Part shown: positions 17,501 to 21,657 of the stretch, piece after piece | Layout of the letters: every line of letters starts with the position of its first letter | Position numbering within the stretch: the first letter of the stretch is position 1 | Source: Hypsibius dujardini | Lineage: Eukaryota; Tardigrada; Eutardigrada; Parachela; Hypsibiidae | Direction of reading: 5' to 3' | Length of the DNA stretch: 21,657 nucleotides | Assembly: GCA_001579985.1 (NCBI GenBank) | Contig: LRSR01008421.1 | Coordinates: 1-21,657, forward strand | Made by a program: the position numbers and the translations under genes | Notes under the pieces: model-generated | Database searches by the model: none | What the model saw: only the letters and a program-made list of their open reading frames with translations | What the model was told of the DNA's origin: nothing

Positions 17501-20500
17501 TAGACATGGTACTCTTGGTGAGGACAGACAATTTGGTAAGAACAAGTTCCTCTGAGCTGATGCGCCACCAATTGGGATCGTAATCATGCCGCAGCTTCCT
17601 GAAAAGACATTGTCAAAACTCCATCTCAGAGTCCTTCGCCAAAAACATAAATAGCAAGATTTTCTTCAACACAATGGATTGTCATATTTAGTATTGCTCT
17701 TCGAAAATGTCTTTTTGTGTTCCATCTAGAGTGTCGGGAGCCAGTCCGCGAGAGAAGATACGAGGGGTCCTAAATAAGTAATGTCACTTGAATTGAATTG
17801 AAACCAATTAGGCCTTCTTTTTAGCAGCTCAACCTCAGGTGAATTACTCAAAAATAATCAATCCTGCAGGTCAGTTTGGTAAAGAATAAACAAATCGGCT
17901 TGAGAAGACACACAGCGGATGTCTGTTAACAGTCTGTCCGCAATCTTATTCTCCTCCCCCAATCCTTATGATTTTGAACTAACATGAAAACTGAAACAGC
18001 CCAAATTAGCTTGGATCATCATGCCTTCCGAATATATAAAAAAGCAAATGTTCGGAGAGAACAGTCGTAGCACGGGTCAACTCCGTGCCCGGAAAGAGGG
18101 CTTTCCTCTCTTCAATTTAGGGTCTAAAACTCAATTTCGTCTGCTCATATCTCTCTGCTGTAAAGCTGAATTTCCAAAAACTTGCAACAAAATTGAAACA
18201 AATTTACTAGGCTTTTTATAGCCAATGGCGAAACCATTGAAAGGTTTGCGAGCAGAACCGCAAATGCAAATTGTTTGGCGATGATGCCTGCAATTAATCA
18301 CGCGACTAGACACCTTCTCTAACTTCGTGCAGCTACAATCTCCCAAATCAAATAGCCGAACAAAGAGGACTGACGTTTTTGAAAAGTCTCTTCACCAGTG
18401 CTTCACTGAAATGAAAGCCATTGAATGCGCGGAGATAGGTAAATAGTTTGGGACCAGGAAGCCAGACGGCTGAATTGAGGTCTCTCTGCCGCTCCAGCGA
18501 TCTAATGAACTTTTCATATTTCAATCCCTCGCTGAGATCCTATTCCTGTTTGACAAATGAAATTCTACTACATACCCTATCCCGGCATGTGATGGGTGAG
18601 AAGACATATCAACGAAGGCCAACACGGCATCACTTGTTACCAAGCTACACACGGTGGAGATCGGATCTTCCAACAAAATATTTCTCAAACATGCATTGAG
18701 TAATCCCGATTACATGGCATCACTGAATAGCTTATTGCCTCCCTTAAACGTTCGATGCCTGCGGACAATAGATTTGTTGGGTAGAAGAGCCCTAAAAATG
18801 TCAAAGAATATGGTCGTAGCAGAATAGAAAAGACATTTACATGTGCAAGAGCTAATTGTGTGACTGAGCTGTTGAAAGTGGCCTGCGTCCGCTCGCCTCT
18901 CTGGCCTTGCCCCATTCTCGCACTGATCTACATTTTTTATTTGCAAGTTAGCAGCCGCCTCTCTACATTTTTATATTAGCAGAATGTTTGTATCTCCTTT
19001 CATTTTGTTTCAAAATTCAAGTGATATTACTTAATTAAGAGCCCTCGTACCGGAATTTAATGATGGCAATAATACCAGCAGCGGCTAAGCTAGCAACCAC
19101 CGTCACCGGAACAATTATTGAAACGATCAAAATAGCCGCGGGAATATTCCTGTCCAGGCATTTTTCTCCCCGAAATCCGCACACCGGAACGTCCATCGGC
19201 AAATGACCATTTGCTAAACTCACAACCATCAAACTTTTATTATAGTAATAGTTGAAGAAACCATGTCCATTTTATCGTTGATTGACCTGATGGCCAGGTG
19301 AGATTCTTGACGTAGCGAAATATTTCCGACGTTAAATTCACTTGGATGTACTCCAATGTAGCCTATAAAAGGGTGGAATTAAATGAGAAGAAACTCTACA
19401 TTAAAAGTTATTTATTGATGTACATGAAATTGGCCGGTTTTGGCGTTAAATGTTCGTAACTCCATGTTATTATGTCGTTCCCCATCTCGGCTGATTCTCA
19501 TGGGACCGGCAATCCCAGTGTACTCTGACTCAATTATGCGATGGACCATCGCAGCACCGCCCATCTTCTCGTATCCATCCTTGGCCATGGCAGCCACTTC
19601 TTGCGCAAACATTAGGATGCTTTCGTAATGGGCTGTACAAATTCAGCAAGTCAGCATTGAGAATTATAAATTCCGTGATATTAGTGAAACTGCAAAAAAA
19701 GCCAGGGGTACATCGCTTGTCTTGGATCGATCGGTGGTTGGTACTTTAAGGTAAATCGTATTAGCGTTTTATTTTCCAATTGCTTTTGCAAGCTAAATTC
19801 CTATTGAAGGCCTGCATAAAATTCCTTATTCCATGCTGGAGCGTCTTTACATTGGCATTTTTACAAAAATTAAGGGGAAGGAAAATCCTGCGGCCTTAAA
19901 ATAATTGATCCTTCCAGTTAATTACCGAAAATAATCGGATCCAGCTGTAAAGAAAAAAATGCAAATGAAAAGAGAAATGGATGTATATAGTGTTTGAAGA
20001 CCTTTTCCAAGGGACGGAATGTATAGTTGTAATGCATTCGGGAAAGCTGCTTGACTTTGTCTTCAAAGGAAGTGACATCGCTGTTGGCACTCTCCTTACG
20101 AATTGACATTACCATGAGGCTTCGGAAGGCCTGACGAGCAACCTGTATTTCATATACGCTCTCATCATTAGTAAGTCGCTCCAGGCCGGTATGAAGCCAA
20201 AAATATTATTGTCAAATCCAATGACAGCACGCGTCTTACATCGTCGTAGACGTCTCCCACGTCGAAACGGATCGTGCCCCAATAACTCAGATCAAATAGT
20301 TCCACGGCTATAAAGACCTATAAAGGGCGAGTGGAAATAAGTGGACGCCACCCAGCTCATTTGCAAGTCCATAGTTTGCGGCAACAATTGGATCAACTAC
20401 TTGTTGGTTACTCACGTAGTCGCCGTCAGTGAAACCAAGCTGAGAGGCCGCAATCTGCAATACAATCAAGCAACCACAGAGAGACAAAGAGTCAGACAGG

Positions 20501-21657
20501 CAGGCAGACAACATCGTAAAACGGGCCCTCCCGCCCCCCTGGCCCTTTGGGCGTTCGCCCTTAATTAAGTCATTTAAATTGATTTTTCAACATATGCAAA
20601 GAATAATAATAAATAAATCTTCTCAACAAATGAAAGATGCAAATTTATTGATTGATTTTATGGATAGGTTTATGAAGCTTACGTTAATTATGATAAAATA
20701 GCATTTGAAGCCATGAGAAGTTGGAAAAAGTTTTGAATTTGGGTGTGAACCAAGGAGAGATATGTAGCTGAAGTGAGGAAGTAGTACGAACCATCATTTG
20801 TCGGACGGCTTTTCCATGTGCCAGAACAAACATCACTGCAAAAATATATGACGGTGAGCTTTGGAGCTTTGATGTGTGATTATAATAAATCACACCTCTG
20901 GTAGCGTCGTGGGCCGTCATCATAAGCTGCTTATAGAAAGTGATTGTAGATGTGTTGCTGAAGAAAGGGTAAACGAGAGTGTTTTCGAAGAGAAGAGGGT
21001 TGCATTTACGCAGTTTGACGACGACAAACTGCGAGAGGAAAGTGTAGAAGTTGTACGAGTCGTCTCGCAAGATGGACAAGTGAAGGTAATCATTCATCCA
21101 AAGGAATTGGTTGAAAAAGTGAGCAACATCCGCAAAGCCAAAGGACGGTCGAATCAGAAGAGGGAAGCTATCATAGGCAGGGTTAAGAGCTAAGGACCCC
21201 GTCCCAGCAGCCGGACAGCCAAGGATCAAGGTGTCAAGGTGGCTGGCGATTCCATAAAGAGCCACTGCTGTCGTCGGACAGCCTTTAAAGTGAGACAGTA
21301 ACATTTGCATTGTCAGACGGAATGTCAATGTTGCTTACAATTTAACACTTTCAGTTTGATATTCATCAAATTTGTGCCTGCTGAGGATTTATTAATAATA
21401 TCATGCTGCGCTTACCGATTCCCAAGAAGACGTCGCAGATAATTCCAGTCTGCATCATCCTTAGCACATTGGCTGTCACGGAATACTGCACGTCCGAACA
21501 GGAAGGACCGGCACTTTGAAAGTGCAGACGAAGTTTACGATTAGGCGGAAGGACAAAAGTATTGGCATGATTGATAGCCAACTCGACAGAAGCGACGAGG
21601 CGATCATAAGACGAGTAAAAGGAATCATCCTCCAGAATCCAACAAACAGTAAAGTTG
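14508..21657 (-). CDS. receptor (membrane) guanylate cyclase, 5' end outside window
   Basis: Twenty-three exons are visible, in transcript order: 21657(edge)-21416, 21282-20896, 20835-20792, 20454-20416, 20317-20240, 20142-20002, 19944-19926, 19632-19424, 19362-19287, 19213-19051, 17598-17490, 17133-16969, 16899-16717, 16609-16448, 16375-16277, 16211-16098, 15906-15605, 15450-15231, 15156-15009, 14953-14905, 14846-14797, 14730-14639, 14567-14508. Phases agree throughout, giving 1,049 residues to the TGA. Residue numbers below count from the window edge. An ANF-receptor ligand domain covers about 1-410 ([20 protein letters not shown]). One transmembrane segment is at about 437-462. The kinase-homology domain spans about 467-740: SHGNL replaces HRDLK and EYGL replaces DFG, so it is a pseudokinase, with WRAPELLR and [13 protein letters not shown] dimerisation helix follows ([16 protein letters not shown]). 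The cyclase domain has metal Asp870 (FSDIVGFT) and Asp914 (GDAYM), guanine-selecting Glu910 and Cys982 (PRYCVFGDT), Asn989 and Arg993. It should make cGMP from GTP at the cell membrane; the ligand is unknown. Intron 15 has a GC donor; exon 7 is 19 nt. Confidence 0.95.
17688..17769 (-). other. possible terminal exon in the cyclase intron, unknown
   Basis: An ATTTAG acceptor-like site is followed by one base and 27 codons ending in TAA (17688-17690). It reads [18 protein letters not shown] then KDIFEEQY. It may be the last exon of the same nested gene as the 18375-18539 segment, but no poly(A) signal is visible in the 90 bp before the next cyclase exon. Confidence 0.22.
18375..18539 (-). other. 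coding-like, splice-bounded 165-bp segment, unknown
   Basis: On the - strand it is preceded by a GGAATAG acceptor and followed by a GTCAGT donor. It is 165 bp, exactly 55 codons, open in frame 0. It reads [20 protein letters not shown], then [19 protein letters not shown], then [16 protein letters not shown], a natural-looking amphipathic composition. The cyclase intron here is phase 2, so this cannot be a simple cassette exon of the cyclase. It could be an exon of a nested same-strand gene or a gene fragment. I do not recognise the family. Confidence 0.35.

Larger units (their letters stand above)
17599..19050. other. large cyclase intron (1.45 kb) with unexplained open segments
   Basis: This is the intron between the transmembrane exon and the first kinase-homology exon. 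It is far longer than the gene's other introns. On the - strand it contains splice-bounded, coding-like segments, described in separate entries, that do not fit the cyclase exon phases. Confidence 0.6.

Noticed and set aside
20684-20791. Continuation of the cyclase frame past 20792 to a stop
   Set aside because: The conserved HGKAVRQMM must join [13 protein letters not shown], which lies beyond an intron with proper signals; the continuation is intronic.
1-21657. CRISPR arrays, bacterial operon signals, ribosome binding sites
   Set aside because: The genes have introns and animal domain architectures; no regularly spaced direct repeats of CRISPR type are present.

Overview
The window is eukaryotic nuclear DNA from an animal. 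Its protein-coding genes are split by many short introns (mostly 60-150 bp, GT-AG with a few GC-AG). Three of the families recognised, a single-pass receptor guanylate cyclase, an importin-7/8 and a DHRS11-type SDR, are typical of metazoans. The compact intergenic spaces (about 350-450 bp) and small introns suggest an invertebrate; the sequence alone does not allow a closer placement.

Layout from left to right. Positions 1-252 hold a fragment of a mariner-type transposase on the + strand. Positions 253-1782 hold no certain gene: there is a roughly 446-bp near-palindromic element (785-1230) and a short open + strand segment ending at a poly(A) signal (1447-1674). Everything that follows is on the - strand, head to tail: a complete 10-exon importin-7/8 gene (1783-8154), a complete 5-exon DHRS11-like dehydrogenase (8592-10643), a 10-exon carboxylesterase/cholinesterase-family gene with two frameshifts and an in-frame stop (11428-14146), and a receptor guanylate cyclase with 23 exons visible (14508 to the right edge), cut at its 5' end by the window border.

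The gene models were built by hand. I translated exons, placed introns at splice signals, and required every exon phase to match its neighbour. The importin gives 1,023 codons, the SDR 253 and the cyclase 1,049 (partial), all with consistent phases. The genes do not form one pathway: the importin carries cargo into the nucleus, the SDR is a cytosolic NADP(H) oxidoreductase, the esterase is secreted or membrane-associated if functional, and the cyclase turns an extracellular signal into cGMP. Their common orientation does not by itself show an operon.

The most striking structural observation is a 725-bp non-autonomous DNA transposon (13-bp perfect terminal inverted repeats, 3-bp TAA/TTA target duplication) inserted one base from the 3' splice site of SDR intron 1. 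The target duplication itself rebuilds the AG acceptor. The element also carries a tRNA-like A-box/B-box pair. Other points of interest are a 19-nt microexon and a GC-AG intron in the cyclase, an intron-borne long inverted repeat in the importin gene, a splice-bounded coding-like segment inside the largest cyclase intron, and a possible terminal exon with its own poly(A) signal between the esterase and the SDR.
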